Shown here piece after piece: positions 17,033-26,178 of a DNA stretch of 38,401 nucleotides; the first letter of the stretch is position 1, and each line of letters begins with the position of its first letter. Location of the stretch: assembly GCA_947625205.1 (NCBI GenBank), contig CANQNN010000025.1, forward strand, positions 1 to 38,401, given 5' to 3'. The position numbers and the translations under genes are program-made. The DNA is from an uncultured Lachnospiraceae bacterium (GTDB lineage: Bacteria; Bacillota; Clostridia; Lachnospirales; Lachnospiraceae). Under the pieces are notes generated by a model. It was not told the origin of the DNA. It ran no database searches and was given only the letters and a program-made list of their open reading frames with translations.

Positions 17033-19477
17033 TTACCGGACATTCTCCTCTTCCGTTTCCGGCCTCTTGCCCGCAAGAAGCCCTCGCCATTCCTCCGCTT
17101 TATCCCGGCAGGCGTCATAGTCAAGCCGGTTCATGGCATCGGCAATATCATGCATCTGATCCTTCCATTGATCCGTACAGTCATATTGTGAAAGTTCGGC
17201 TACGATCTCTTCGCCGCGGATGGAATCAAACGCATCCATACATTCCAGAAGCTGTCCCAAAAGCTCTGACACCTTCCCGCTGTCGAACGGCTTTTTCGGC
17301 TGCTCCTCCTGTCCGGCCCCGGTGTGATACGGCATGATCACATGATACAGATTCCTGTACATGCCAAGCAGCGCCGGCGTCCTTGCTATGATCGGACCCC
17401 ATTCGCTGTTCTTTCCGTTGATCTCCAGATCCTTGGCAAGCTCGGACAGCTCCATTGCTCCGATGGACCTGGAGGTGCTCTTTAAGGAATGCACCTCTAT
17501 CGTATACGTATCAAGGTCCCCTGCGGCTACCGCCCGTTCGATAACGTCCGCCTTCTCCTCTATGGTATCCATATAGTCGGACAGGATCTCTCTGTAAAGA
17601 TTTGCGTCATCGCCGGAATATTTCAAGCCTACCGATACGTCAATGCCCTCCATCTGCCATGACAACGGATCGCCGGTATCGGACGCCGGTTTCTCCGCGA
17701 TCGCCGTCTCTCCGGCTTCCCTGGCGGAAATGACCATATCGGCCGGCAGCCATTTACGGAGCGCCCTGTCCATGATACGCATCTCGATAGGCTTCGGCAC
17801 AAAATCGTTCATGCCGGCTTCCAGGAACAGTTCGCGGGCGCCTCTGACCGCATTGGCGGACAGCGCTATGATCGGCATCGTCTGAAACCGCCCGCCCTCC
17901 ATAGCACGTATAGCCTTGGTCGCCTCCACACCGTCCATATGCGGCATCATATGATCCATAAATACCAGATCATACGGTCGTTTCTGTATCATGGCGATCG
18001 CCTGTCTGCCGCTGTCCGCCGTCTCTATATGCATTTTATACGGACGAAGCAGCCCTTCCGCCACTTTCAGGTTGACCTTATTATCATCTACAAGAAGAAT
18101 ACACGCGTCGGGCGCCGTAAAGGTTACATGCCGATCTTCTTTCATGTGAAGCGGTCTGCCGGAACGGTCCTCATCGTCACGCTTGTAGGACGACTGCAGT
18201 ACAGTCTGCGGGTCAGTCTCAATACAGGGCCGCGCATCAACGATCTGCTGTCTGACCGTAAACGAAAACTCCGATCCCTTACCGAGTATACTCTTCGCAT
18301 CGATCGTGCCGTGCATCATATCTACAAGGCTCTTGCAGATGATAAGTCCAAGTCCGCTTCCGCCCTTGGCGCGGTTGGTCTTACTGTCGGCCTGTCGGAA
18401 TTTGACAAACAGATCCTTGAGCTGTTCCTGCGCAATACCGATCCCGGTATCGGTCACACTGACCTTCAACTCTATCAGACCGGGAGATGCGGGAACCGGC
18501 GTGAAGCCGACTGACAGATGAATCGTTCCCTTTTCCGTATATTTGGCGGCATTGCTTAGCAGATTCATCATAACCTGCTTGATGCGCATATCGTCACCGC
18601 GCAGGCGGGACGGAATATCCGGATCCACATCCACGAGCAGCACCACCTGTTTTTCACCCAGCATGACCTGGATCGCATTGGCCACATCATGCACCATCGA
18701 CGTGATCTGGTATTCCTCCTCCGTGATCTCAAGCATACCGGAACTGATCTTGGTGACATCCAGAATATCATCTATGATCGAAACCAGTTCATCCCCGGCC
18801 GTGCGGATATTATACAGATACTCTCTCTCCTGGCCCGGCAGCGCATCATTGCGGAGCGCCAGCTCCACCATACCCGTGATCGCATTCATGGGCGTCCTGA
18901 TCTCATGGCTCATATTCGCCAGGAAATCTTCTTTGGCCTGCGCCGCCAGTCCGGCCTCCCTCGCCTTCTGCTCCACCATGCTCTGGGTTTTCTGCTGCAT
19001 CCTGATCAACATGATCAGCAGAAACTGTACCAGATATACGCTGAAAATACGGATCGTGACCGCAATGGAACCGTCGCGCACAAAATAGCTGCGCCACTCG
19101 CCCAGCACAAACAGCTTATACACGATGAAGAGCGTCACAAGCCCCACCATTAAATAATTTGCCTTAAGGAAATGATAGAAAGATATAAGACAGACCGCCG
19201 CACAGAACACGGTAAAGACCTCCGTGAATTCGTGAAGCATAATGCCGTATGCCGATATGTTGACAAAAGTTGCAACAGTTATCGTGTACGCCTGAACACC
19301 CACATTGTCCCTGAATATTCTGGCCATAGCGGTGCTTATGATCAGACAGGCCGACGGCACGACAAGCCATCTTTTATCTATGCCAAGATACAGAATAATA
19401 CTGATAAAATATAATGAGTAAAAACAGAACGCGCCAAACAGGTATCGCGGTATATTGTTTTTTACGTCGCTCTCCAT
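17033..19477 (-). CDS. Hybrid sensor histidine kinase with receiver and Hpt domains
   Basis: About 814 residues. Five or six N-terminal membrane segments (to about residue 160) with little external loop suggest a membrane-embedded sensor. HisKA follows with NMSHEIRTPMNAITGM (His about 191). The HATPase domain has NLLSNAAKYTEKGTI, DTGIGIA and GGSGLGLIICKSL. Next come a receiver domain (ILLVDDNKVNLKVAEGLL; acceptor Asp near 506 in LVFMDHMMPHMDG; ALSANAV) and a C-terminal Hpt domain with the phosphotransfer His in VHSLKSTSRSIGA (about 661). This His-Asp-His phosphorelay lacks its own output domain. The REC-only protein 68 bp upstream could be the terminal receiver. ATG 19477 is preferred because GAGGG lies eight bases before it; an in-frame GTG at 19513 is possible. 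Confidence 0.92.
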   Translation of the reverse strand: MESDVKNNIPRYLFGAFCFYSLYFISIILYLGIDKRWLVVPSACLIISTAMARIFRDNVGVQAYTITVATFVNISAYGIMLHEFTEVFTVFCAAVCLISFYHFLKANYLMVGLVTLFIVYKLFVLGEWRSYFVRDGSIAVTIRIFSVYLVQFLLIMLIRMQQKTQSMVEQKAREAGLAAQAKEDFLANMSHEIRTPMNAITGMVELALRNDALPGQEREYLYNIRTAGDELVSIIDDILDVTKISSGMLEITEEEYQITSMVHDVANAIQVMLGEKQVVLLVDVDPDIPSRLRGDDMRIKQVMMNLLSNAAKYTEKGTIHLSVGFTPVPASPGLIELKVSVTDTGIGIAQEQLKDLFVKFRQADSKTNRAKGGSGLGLIICKSLVDMMHGTIDAKSILGKGSEFSFTVRQQIVDARPCIETDPQTVLQSSYKRDDEDRSGRPLHMKEDRHVTFTAPDACILLVDDNKVNLKVAEGLLRPYKMHIETADSGRQAIAMIQKRPYDLVFMDHMMPHMDGVEATKAIRAMEGGRFQTMPIIALSANAVRGARELFLEAGMNDFVPKPIEMRIMDRALRKWLPADMVISAREAGETAIAEKPASDTGDPLSWQMEGIDVSVGLKYSGDDANLYREILSDYMDTIEEKADVIERAVAAGDLDTYTIEVHSLKSTSRSIGAMELSELAKDLEINGKNSEWGPIIARTPALLGMYRNLYHVIMPYHTGAGQEEQPKKPFDSGKVSELLGQLLECMDAFDSIRGEEIVAELSQYDCTDQWKDQMHDIADAMNRLDYDACRDKAEEWRGLLAGKRPETEEENVR

Positions 19478-19545
19478 ATAACAATCCCTCGCCATATACC
19501 GCCGTATATTCACGCGGCGCCGCCTCTTCCGTTAAAGGATCCGGC

Positions 19546-19959
19546 TTACTTTGAAAATGCACGCGCCATCTTTTCTAACAGGGCATCTTTTGCCACAGGC
19601 TTGACAATATAGCCCGCCGGTTTTAAAGAAAGACACTCCATGACCGTTGTCTTATCTGTCTGACCCGTCAGGAAATAAACCGGTATATCCCTGGTCGCCT
19701 CTCTGCTCTTAATGATTTTTAAAACGGCCGCGCCGTTGAACATAGGCATCATATAATCCAGCAGGATCAGATCCGGCGTATATTTCAAAAGAAAATCCAC
19801 CGCCAGCTTACCGGAATTTACCACAGTTACTTTATAGGCATCCTGTAAGTAATAGCGCAGCGTTTTAAGCATATTGACATCATCGTCAATGACCAGGATA
19901 TGTTTCCTGTTAGAAGCCTCATGCGTCTGCTCTAATACGAACTTTTGATTGTCCTCCAT
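19546..19959 (-). CDS. Stand-alone receiver (REC) domain protein
   Basis: A 137-residue single-domain response regulator. It has a 19-residue N-terminal lead (MEDNQKFVLEQTHEASNRK), then the CheY-like domain with acidic pocket Asp25-Asp27, acceptor Asp68 in LILLDYMMP, a Thr in FLTGQ and Lys120 in YIVKPVAK. There is no output domain, so it may act through protein binding or as a phosphate shuttle. GGAG lies eight bases before ATG 19959. It is the first gene of a minus-strand run with the hybrid kinase and galT. The 275-bp AT-rich gap to ptsI upstream must contain the divergent promoters; I could not assign either with confidence. Confidence 0.92.
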   Translation of the reverse strand: MEDNQKFVLEQTHEASNRKHILVIDDDVNMLKTLRYYLQDAYKVTVVNSGKLAVDFLLKYTPDLILLDYMMPMFNGAAVLKIIKSREATRDIPVYFLTGQTDKTTVMECLSLKPAGYIVKPVAKDALLEKMARAFSK

Positions 19960-20234
19960 ACCTTTTTCTCCATCTTGTTATTGTACAAACTGAAATAGCA
20001 GTCCAAATAATACTGCAATCATTTACATTGTATCATTAAATGATCACAGATTCCATGTTTTTTTCCAAAATAACCGCATGACAGACATTTACTTAATCAA
20101 GTGTACTGTGAGAATGCCCGAAAGTCAAGGTTTCCCTTTACTTATAAAGTTGAATATATTAAAGTAATAATTGAAGAAATAACACAAGCGCAGTCAATAT
20201 GAAGCCAGTAAAATGAGGGAACACGCCACAATCT

Positions 20235-21869
20235 ATGCTCACGATCAAGGGACAATCGATTTCTTCCGAGCTTGCCATCGGAACAATTCGCTACTACAGA
20301 CATATTAAAAATATCATCCATGACGCTGTAGCGGCAGATACGGACGCCGAGCTTGCACGCTACCGGTCCGCCTACCGTAAATGCATGGACCAGCTGCAGC
20401 ATCTTCATGACAAAACGCTCAGACAGCTAAGCGCCGAGGAAGCGGATATTTTTGAGATGCACCGCATGCTCCTTGCCGACAGCCAGTTTCATAACGCCAT
20501 CGAGACCTCCATCATGCAGGAGCACAAGACGGCGGAATATGCCGTTTACAGCGTGGGACAGAAATTATGGGAACGTTTTATAAATATGGAGGACCCTTAC
20601 CTTCAGGCGCGGGGCGCCGATATTCAGGACGTGATGAACCGTCTCTTATTTGTCTTATCCGGCAAAAACGAGAGCGCTCTTGACAACATTACCGAGCCGT
20701 TCATTGTCATGGCCCAGGATCTGTCGCCCAGTGAAACGGTACAGATGAATACCTCCAGACTGCTCGGCTTCATTACCCGTGAGGGAAGCCCCTACAGTCA
20801 TACCGCCATCCTGGCTAAAACCATGAGTATACCCGCGCTCATGCATATCGACATCGACGAGAACTGGGACGGCCATCTCGCCATAATCGACGGGAAAAAT
20901 CAGTGCCTCTATATAGATCCCGATGAAGCGCTGATACGAAAATACCAGGCCGAAATCAATTCCGACAAAAAGAAACGGGAAGCTCTACAGGCGATCCGCG
21001 ATCTTCCGGCCATCACGCAGGACGGCCATGAAGTAAAGCTGTACGCCAATATCAACACGCCGTCCGACATAACCGCCGCCATTAGTCAGGGCGCGGAGGG
21101 CATCGGTCTGTTCCGCTCGGAATTTCTGTATCTGAACGTACATGAATACCCCGATGAAGAAGTACAATACAGCATATACCGTAGCGTTCTGGAACGTATG
21201 CCGGACAGACATATCGTCATCCGTACACTGGATCTGGGCACCGACAAGCGAAGCCCCTATCTGGCTTTGGAGCCGGAGGAAAATCCGGCGCTTGGCTATC
21301 GTGCGATCCGCATCTGCCTAAACCAGCCGGAGCTGTTCAAGGTACAGCTCCGAGCGCTGCTGCGCGCTGCAGCTCACGGCAGTCTGCACATTCTGCTCCC
21401 GATGATCATTTCTGTCCAGGAGATCCGGCGGGTCAAAGAACTGCTTGCGGTATGTAAAAAAGAATTAACCGACGAAGGGACTCCCTATGGGAATCCCATC
21501 CTCGGCATTATGATAGAGACGCCTGCCGCCGCTGTCATGGCGGATGAACTGGCTGCGGAAGCAGATTTTTTCAGTATCGGCACAAACGATCTGGCGCAGT
21601 ATACGCTGGCGCTTGACCGCAACAATGCCAGACTTCACACCTTCTATGACCCGCATCACCCGGCCTTGATCCGGTTGATCGGCATGACCGCCGAGGCTGC
21701 GCACAGGCACAATATCCCCGTCTGCATCTGCGGAGAATCGGGGGCGGACCTTACGCTGACCAAAACATTTCTGTCTATGGGCATAGACGCCTTAAGCGTA
21801 GCGCCAAGCGCCTTGCTGCCTTTGAAGCAGGCGATCCGCGGGACAACTCTTGATTCGGCCGGAAAATAA
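20235..21869 (+). CDS. ptsI: Phosphoenolpyruvate--protein phosphotransferase (PTS enzyme I)
   Basis: Enzyme I of the sugar PTS: takes phosphate from PEP and passes it to HPr. At 544 residues it is slightly short of the usual 570-575. The N-terminal HPr-binding/helical region spans about 1-140. The phosphohistidine domain has the active His189 in EGSPYSHTAILAK (usual form GGRTSHTAI). The PEP-binding TIM barrel has GIGLFRSEFLYL, RTLDLGTDK, LGYRAIRICL, LPMI, MIETPAA, IGTNDLAQYTLALDRN and the catalytic Cys near 499 in CICGESGAD. All catalytic residues are present, but several motif positions differ from the commonest sequence, so it could be a secondary EI paralogue. No HPr or EII genes are adjacent. 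Its ribosome site is weak: GAGGGA is about 14 bases upstream. It is convergent with blaR1, 10 bp away. Confidence 0.9.
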   Translation: MLTIKGQSISSELAIGTIRYYRHIKNIIHDAVAADTDAELARYRSAYRKCMDQLQHLHDKTLRQLSAEEADIFEMHRMLLADSQFHNAIETSIMQEHKTAEYAVYSVGQKLWERFINMEDPYLQARGADIQDVMNRLLFVLSGKNESALDNITEPFIVMAQDLSPSETVQMNTSRLLGFITREGSPYSHTAILAKTMSIPALMHIDIDENWDGHLAIIDGKNQCLYIDPDEALIRKYQAEINSDKKKREALQAIRDLPAITQDGHEVKLYANINTPSDITAAISQGAEGIGLFRSEFLYLNVHEYPDEEVQYSIYRSVLERMPDRHIVIRTLDLGTDKRSPYLALEPEENPALGYRAIRICLNQPELFKVQLRALLRAAAHGSLHILLPMIISVQEIRRVKELLAVCKKELTDEGTPYGNPILGIMIETPAAAVMADELAAEADFFSIGTNDLAQYTLALDRNNARLHTFYDPHHPALIRLIGMTAEAAHRHNIPVCICGESGADLTLTKTFLSMGIDALSVAPSALLPLKQAIRGTTLDSAGK

Positions 21870-21879
21870 AAGTCCGGTC

Positions 21880-23382
21880 CTACCAAAGCACGGCTGCCTT
21901 CAACTCGCTGTTGATATAATTCATCTCGTCCAGATATTTCTCATGTAACCCCGTATAGTCGCCCTGTATATACCGGTAATTGCGGGGAATGCCGGTAGTC
22001 GTGACCGTTTCGTCGGGCAGATAATCTACCGACTCAGGCGTTTCAGACGGTTGATACACCGCGCCGTCCCCGGCGTCCTGTATTATATAAGTGGTATCGC
22101 TGGCGTTGCTGTCTGTACCCGCCACACCCTCATCCGTCCCATAGCTGTACACCGTCGTCTCAAATACACCGGCGTCCTCCGTCTTCCGGAATCTGCCGAC
22201 TTCCCGCCCGGACGCAAGCTGATACAGGACGATGTCGCCCTCTTCACTCAGATCGTAACCGCTGATTCCGGCTATCGTCTCCGGCAGTGTAACCTGCAGC
22301 CCGTTCTCAGTAGTCAGCATGATCTCACCTTCCCATGTATGACCCGTAAACCTGGGATTCCTGGTGAATACCAGCACGGACACCGCCGCTACAAGAAGAA
22401 GCGCCGCCACTACCGCAGCACCAAGTACACGCGGTTTCTTCACAATATACTGAATACGCTCTTTTACACTCTTGCCGCTTTCCGTCATGGTAGTCGCAGT
22501 ACATGCTATATCCGACAGCTTCCTTTTCCCCGTGATAATGGAGAGAAGCGTCTCTCCGTAAGCGGTTCTCTGTGAATCGCCCAGTATGGCAAGCGCCGCC
22601 TCGTCGCAGGCAAGCTCGCAGTCTCTCTTAGACAGGATTGCCGCCGCCCACACAAGCGGATCCATCCAGTATACGATAAGCAGAATATTACGCACTGCAG
22701 ACCAGAAACCGTCGCAGTGCTTCTTATGACACATCTCATGCGTCAGCACATGACGCGCCTTATCCGTATCCTCCGCCACCTCCGGCGTCAGATATACAGC
22801 CTCCCGAAACGGCATTCCATACAGGCACGGGGAAGCCAGTCCCTTTACCGTATATATTTTCACTCTGCCGAAATAGCTGCGAAGCGCCGCCTCTTTTCCG
22901 CCATCTGTATCCTTTGTGCCCTCCATAATTTCTGTGAGTTCAAGCTCTTTCCTGTTTTTGCAAAGCCTGTGTGCAAACACCGCATTCGCGGCGACCATCC
23001 ACACAGCCATAACGACCATACCGCCCTTCCAGACCCCTTTGACAATGCCCAGCCAGACCATAGGCACCGTTACCGCTATAAACACGCTGCTCGGTCCGTC
23101 CGCAGATGTGCTCTGCTCCTGCACTCCTATTACGCGAAGCAGAAACCGCGCCGCCGCATCCCCTGTCTTGTCTTCCAGCGTCTCCGCGATATCCATGACC
23201 CGAAATCCTTCCAGAGAGCCGATCTCCATGCGGATCTGCGCCGATGACGGCACGATCAGACGCAGCGCCACCAGAAGCCACAGCGCATACTGTAATCTGC
23301 TGCTGATCTTTCCTCTGAAGGCACGCCGTATCAGCATGATACAGAGTATCAGAACCGAGGACGTAATAATGATTTCCTTCAT
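21880..23382 (-). CDS. blaR1: BlaR1/MecR1-type M56 membrane metallopeptidase sensor
   Basis: A 500-residue M56-family protein: N-terminal membrane helices (about 2-20, 33-48, 100-140), then a cytoplasmic zinc peptidase with LTHEMCHKKHCD (HExxH, near residue 213) and the downstream RDCELACDEAAL, another TM at about 327-350, and a C-terminal extracytoplasmic region. In MecR1/BlaR1 that last region is a penicillin-binding sensor. Here the roughly 150-residue region (PRFTGHTWEG to the end) has no visible SxxK/KTG beta-lactam-binding motifs, so the ligand is probably something else. The start overlaps the blaI stop by four bases (ATGA). The expected role is to cleave or inactivate the BlaI repressor upon sensing envelope stress. 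No beta-lactamase gene is nearby. Confidence 0.88.
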   Translation of the reverse strand: MKEIIITSSVLILCIMLIRRAFRGKISSRLQYALWLLVALRLIVPSSAQIRMEIGSLEGFRVMDIAETLEDKTGDAAARFLLRVIGVQEQSTSADGPSSVFIAVTVPMVWLGIVKGVWKGGMVVMAVWMVAANAVFAHRLCKNRKELELTEIMEGTKDTDGGKEAALRSYFGRVKIYTVKGLASPCLYGMPFREAVYLTPEVAEDTDKARHVLTHEMCHKKHCDGFWSAVRNILLIVYWMDPLVWAAAILSKRDCELACDEAALAILGDSQRTAYGETLLSIITGKRKLSDIACTATTMTESGKSVKERIQYIVKKPRVLGAAVVAALLLVAAVSVLVFTRNPRFTGHTWEGEIMLTTENGLQVTLPETIAGISGYDLSEEGDIVLYQLASGREVGRFRKTEDAGVFETTVYSYGTDEGVAGTDSNASDTTYIIQDAGDGAVYQPSETPESVDYLPDETVTTTGIPRNYRYIQGDYTGLHEKYLDEMNYINSELKAAVLW

Positions 23383-23756
23383 GAATTTTTCTCCTTTTTT
23401 GCCTTCGCCAGAATATCATACAACTCTTCTATTTCTCCGGGGGACAACGCCTCGTCCTGGACCATAGCGTTGACCATCATGCCGATGCTTCCCTTGTACA
23501 CCTTCTGCAAAAAGCCCTTCGTCTCCTGCAGGGACACCTCTTCCCTTGGCACCGCCGGATGATAGATCTTCGTCCTTCCTTCCCGCCTGTACGTTACGGC
23601 CTCCTTCTTTTCCATGCGGTTCAGCATAGTGATGACAGTATGCTTGTCCCAGCCGGTATCCTCCTCCAATGCCGCCGTCAGCTCCATGATCGTGCTCCCC
23701 CGGCTCTCCCAGAGCAGATTCATGATCTTCCATTCGCCGTCCGATAATCCTATCAT
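23379..23756 (-). CDS. blaI: BlaI/MecI/CopY-family transcriptional repressor
   Basis: A 125-residue winged-helix repressor: LSDGEWKIMNLLWESRGSTIMELTAALEE, WDKHTVITMLNRMEKKEAVTYRREGRTKIYHPAV, then a dimerisation helix. These are diagnostic of BlaI/MecI. ATG 23756 has AAAGGAG upstream. The 59 codons of open frame before it form the leader of the transcript and do not look like protein. It is coupled to blaR1 by an ATGA overlap. Two BlaI-type operators flank its promoter, so it should repress its own operon. Other targets would be elsewhere in the genome. Confidence 0.93.
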   Translation of the reverse strand: MIGLSDGEWKIMNLLWESRGSTIMELTAALEEDTGWDKHTVITMLNRMEKKEAVTYRREGRTKIYHPAVPREEVSLQETKGFLQKVYKGSIGMMVNAMVQDEALSPGEIEELYDILAKAKKEKNS

Positions 23757-23883
23757 ACGCGCCGTCCACTCCTTTCTGTTTCCTGTTCCATAGCATCCCC
23801 TGACAGAGCCATTCCGCCTGGCGGTACTGACGGCGGTATATTTCCGCCACAGCCGCAGCGTGCGGGATATCGACTCCGCTATG

Positions 23884-23942
23884 GGTATACATTTGTCTAC
23901 CTTATGGGCATATGTTACCACACTGGTATACACCTGTCAACC
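23884..23942 (-). promoter_or_regulatory. blaI promoter with two BlaI-type operators
   Basis: Minus-strand promoter: TTGACA (23935-23940), 17-bp spacer, TAACAT (23912-23917). Two near-identical 18-bp dyads flank it: GGTATACATTTGTCTACC (23884-23901), just after the start point, and GGTATACACCTGTCAACC (23925-23942), over the -35. Both carry the TACAnnTGTC core, close to the TACA/TGTA operator of BlaI/MecI. Centres are 41 bp apart, about four helical turns, so both repressor dimers bind the same DNA face. Confidence 0.8.
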
Positions 23943-23955
23943 TGTTAAGAAAAGA

Positions 23956-25680
23956 TCACTTCACAAATTTCCAGCTCTCTACCTCATAGCCCTGTCCGCT
24001 GAAGATATAATACAGGTCGTGTACGCCCGTTGCTTTCCCGGTAAGCTGCGCCGTGCATGGCGTAAAAGCATCGCCGTCAGCCACATCTTCAATGGGAAGA
24101 CAGCCGAGCACCTCGCCGTCAGGACTGTCTGTAACGGCATAAACAGCTCCTTTGGCATGTTCGCCTGTTCTGCTTCTGACCGTCATCTGCAGGGACGACG
24201 GTGATGCAGCCCCGAAATCCACGCCTGTCACTTTAATGAAATCGCCGTTTTGAATATCGGTAAGCGCCATATTGCCGCTGCCGCAGCTTTTGCTTGCACT
24301 GTCGGCCGCAGTCGTGTCCACGCCGCCCGTGACCGAGAAGGACGCCGCCCTGTTTTCAGCATATGCATCCACGTACTTTAACTGTTCCCGGCCCTTCAGC
24401 GTCTGCTCTATAATTCCTATCGTACCGTCCTCCTGCATGGTAAATTCATCAATATGCGTTGAACGGTAGCCCTTTTCTATCCCCATAGCCTGTTCGAGCA
24501 CTCTCGTGTGATAGGTAATATACCACCTGTCCCTGAATTGAAAAACACAGTGGTGGTTGTTGCCGTATAAGCCAAACACGCTTCCCGGATTGCGGAGTAT
24601 GATCTCCTTAAACGCAAACGGTCCCATCGGATTATCGCTTACCATACTTACGATCTCTGCATTGTGAAATCCGTACTTTTCCGTTCCCGCTTCATCCACC
24701 TGCCAGTTGGTGCAGTATGTATAATAATATTTGTCCCCGGCCTTATGTATGCCCGAATCCTCAAACAGATACGGAACATCCAGTCTCCGCGGTTCTCCCA
24801 CAATGCTTATCATATCCTCCCCAAGCTCAGCCACTCTTGCCGTTCCGGGGTCTGCTACATGTCCTTCGGGAACGCCGCCGCCGAAATAAATATATGCCCT
24901 GCCGTCGTCATCCATAAGCACCGCAGGGTCAAACAGCCACAGCACATCGGCACACTCAGGCGTATCTCTGCTGATCAGCGCCTTGCCTAACGGATCATAA
25001 AAGGGTCCCGTGGGGCTGTCCGCCTGCAGGACGCCGATCCCTCCGCCGGCGTCGGCAAAATACAGGAAAAACTGCGGCTTTCCGTCTATCTCCTTCCATG
25101 CCGCGGCAGGCGCCCACGAATTGCGCGCCCACTTAGCGCTTCCGGATACCGATGCGGCATGGATCGAGCCGTGATCGGTAAAATTCACCATATCGTCTGT
25201 GGAGATCACATTGATCTGATCGATCCTGCTGTAAGTATTCTCCTTGAGCTTGGCAGTGCCGTCATATTCAAAGGCGTCCGCCGTCATATAGATATACACC
25301 CTGTCGCCATAGACAAGGGCGTACGGGTCTGCACCAAAGCGTTGCGTCATCAACGGATTGGAATCGTCAAGTCCTTTATAGCTCTGCGTGAGCGTAAGAT
25401 TTTCAAATGCTGCCATAAGATCTTCCTCTTTTTCTCCGGCTGTGCCGTATTCTTCCGAGTCCTGCGTCTGACCGGTCTGCGTCTGCTGTTCCGGTGTCTG
25501 CTGCTGTTCTGACACCTGGGAAGACTGCTCCGGTGTCTGCATATCAGCTGCGTTATCCGCACTGTCCGGGCGGCCTGCACATGAGCAAAGCGCCAGGATG
25601 AATCCCATTGCTATCAGCGCAGAGCCTGTGCGCGGTAAATTTCGGTTTCTTTTCATATCTTCGTACCTGTTCTTTTTCAT
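23956..25680 (-). CDS. Glycoside hydrolase family 43 lipoprotein with C-terminal CBM6-like domain
   Basis: A 574-residue exported enzyme. A basic N-terminus and hydrophobic stretch (about 18-31) end in a lipobox-like LCSC (Cys34), then a Gln/Thr/Glu-rich linker (about 48-88). The GH43 five-bladed beta-propeller (about 95-415) shows the general base Asp118 in RFGADPYAL, Asp251 in LFDPAVLMDDDGRAYIY and the acid Glu308 in LFEDSGIHK, with NNHHCVFQFRDRWYITYH later. The C-terminal 130 residues look like a carbohydrate-binding module (family 6 type: DFIKVTGVDFG, GVHDLYYIFSG). Probable activity is arabinofuranosidase or xylosidase on plant polysaccharide, at the cell surface. No transporter or other glycosidase is adjacent. 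The start is uncertain: the second Met (residue 9) has a slightly better ribosome site. Confidence 0.88.
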   Translation of the reverse strand: MKKNRYEDMKRNRNLPRTGSALIAMGFILALCSCAGRPDSADNAADMQTPEQSSQVSEQQQTPEQQTQTGQTQDSEEYGTAGEKEEDLMAAFENLTLTQSYKGLDDSNPLMTQRFGADPYALVYGDRVYIYMTADAFEYDGTAKLKENTYSRIDQINVISTDDMVNFTDHGSIHAASVSGSAKWARNSWAPAAAWKEIDGKPQFFLYFADAGGGIGVLQADSPTGPFYDPLGKALISRDTPECADVLWLFDPAVLMDDDGRAYIYFGGGVPEGHVADPGTARVAELGEDMISIVGEPRRLDVPYLFEDSGIHKAGDKYYYTYCTNWQVDEAGTEKYGFHNAEIVSMVSDNPMGPFAFKEIILRNPGSVFGLYGNNHHCVFQFRDRWYITYHTRVLEQAMGIEKGYRSTHIDEFTMQEDGTIGIIEQTLKGREQLKYVDAYAENRAASFSVTGGVDTTAADSASKSCGSGNMALTDIQNGDFIKVTGVDFGAASPSSLQMTVRSRTGEHAKGAVYAVTDSPDGEVLGCLPIEDVADGDAFTPCTAQLTGKATGVHDLYYIFSGQGYEVESWKFVK

Positions 25681-25700
25681 ATATTGACGATCGCCCCGGT

Positions 25701-26153
25701 TTACGGCAGCTGATCGCCATACTTTTCATACAGCTCCTGCAGCTTCTGTACATCTTCCGGTGAAATATTGTCCTGCAGATAATCTTTGACCTGTTCGACT
25801 GAATCGCCGCTCTCACCGCTGCTTACGATATCGGCAATATCCGACAGGGTATCGCTGTTGACATACTTCTCAACGATCGCTGCGGCTTCCTCCTTGTCCT
25901 CATCGTCTATACTGTCAACGATCTCCTGCGCCTTAGCCGCGGCTTCGGGGTCGCCGGAGCTTTCAAGCGCCTGCCGGATACCCTGCTCCAGAATCTGTTC
26001 CGTCACTTTCCCGCTGACGGCAGACTTAACGGCATCCGCAAGACTGCTCCTGACCAGAGCAAACAGTATCACCGCGCATACGATGATCACCAGTATCAGA
26101 ACGATGACCGCTCCCATACCCTTTTTCTTTTTTCTGCTCTTTCTTCCAGACAT
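25701..26153 (-). CDS. Small membrane-anchored hypothetical protein
   Basis: A 150-residue protein with a strongly basic N-terminus (SGRKSRKKKKG), one membrane helix (about 13-34) and an acidic helical extracytoplasmic part. The latter has repeated Asp/Glu-rich helices such as QALESSGDPEAAAKAQEIVDSIDD and NISPEDVQKLQELYEKYGDQLP. GGGAGAAGAAT precedes the ATG. I do not recognise a family with a known function. It lies between ackA (25 bp upstream) and the GH43 lipoprotein (20 bp downstream) in a tight minus-strand run. Confidence 0.78.
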   Translation of the reverse strand: MSGRKSRKKKKGMGAVIVLILVIIVCAVILFALVRSSLADAVKSAVSGKVTEQILEQGIRQALESSGDPEAAAKAQEIVDSIDDEDKEEAAAIVEKYVNSDTLSDIADIVSSGESGDSVEQVKDYLQDNISPEDVQKLQELYEKYGDQLP

Positions 26154-26178
26154 ATTCTTCTCCCTGCCGGCCTGTGCG

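Noticed and set aside
16998..17090. N-terminal extension of GalT
   Set aside because: It lies inside the hybrid kinase gene and the ATG at 16997 has an excellent ribosome site.
19960..20234. Promoters for the receiver gene and ptsI
   Set aside because: Several TACAAT- and TAATAAT-like hexamers occur but none with a good -35 at 16-18 bp; not strong enough to annotate.
20235..21869. Inactive enzyme I paralogue
   Set aside because: The motif around the active His looks unusual at first, but His189 and the catalytic Cys, Arg and Asn residues are all present.
21855..21885. Terminator between ptsI and blaR1
   Set aside because: A short CCGGA/TCCGG pairing exists but there is no T run on either side.
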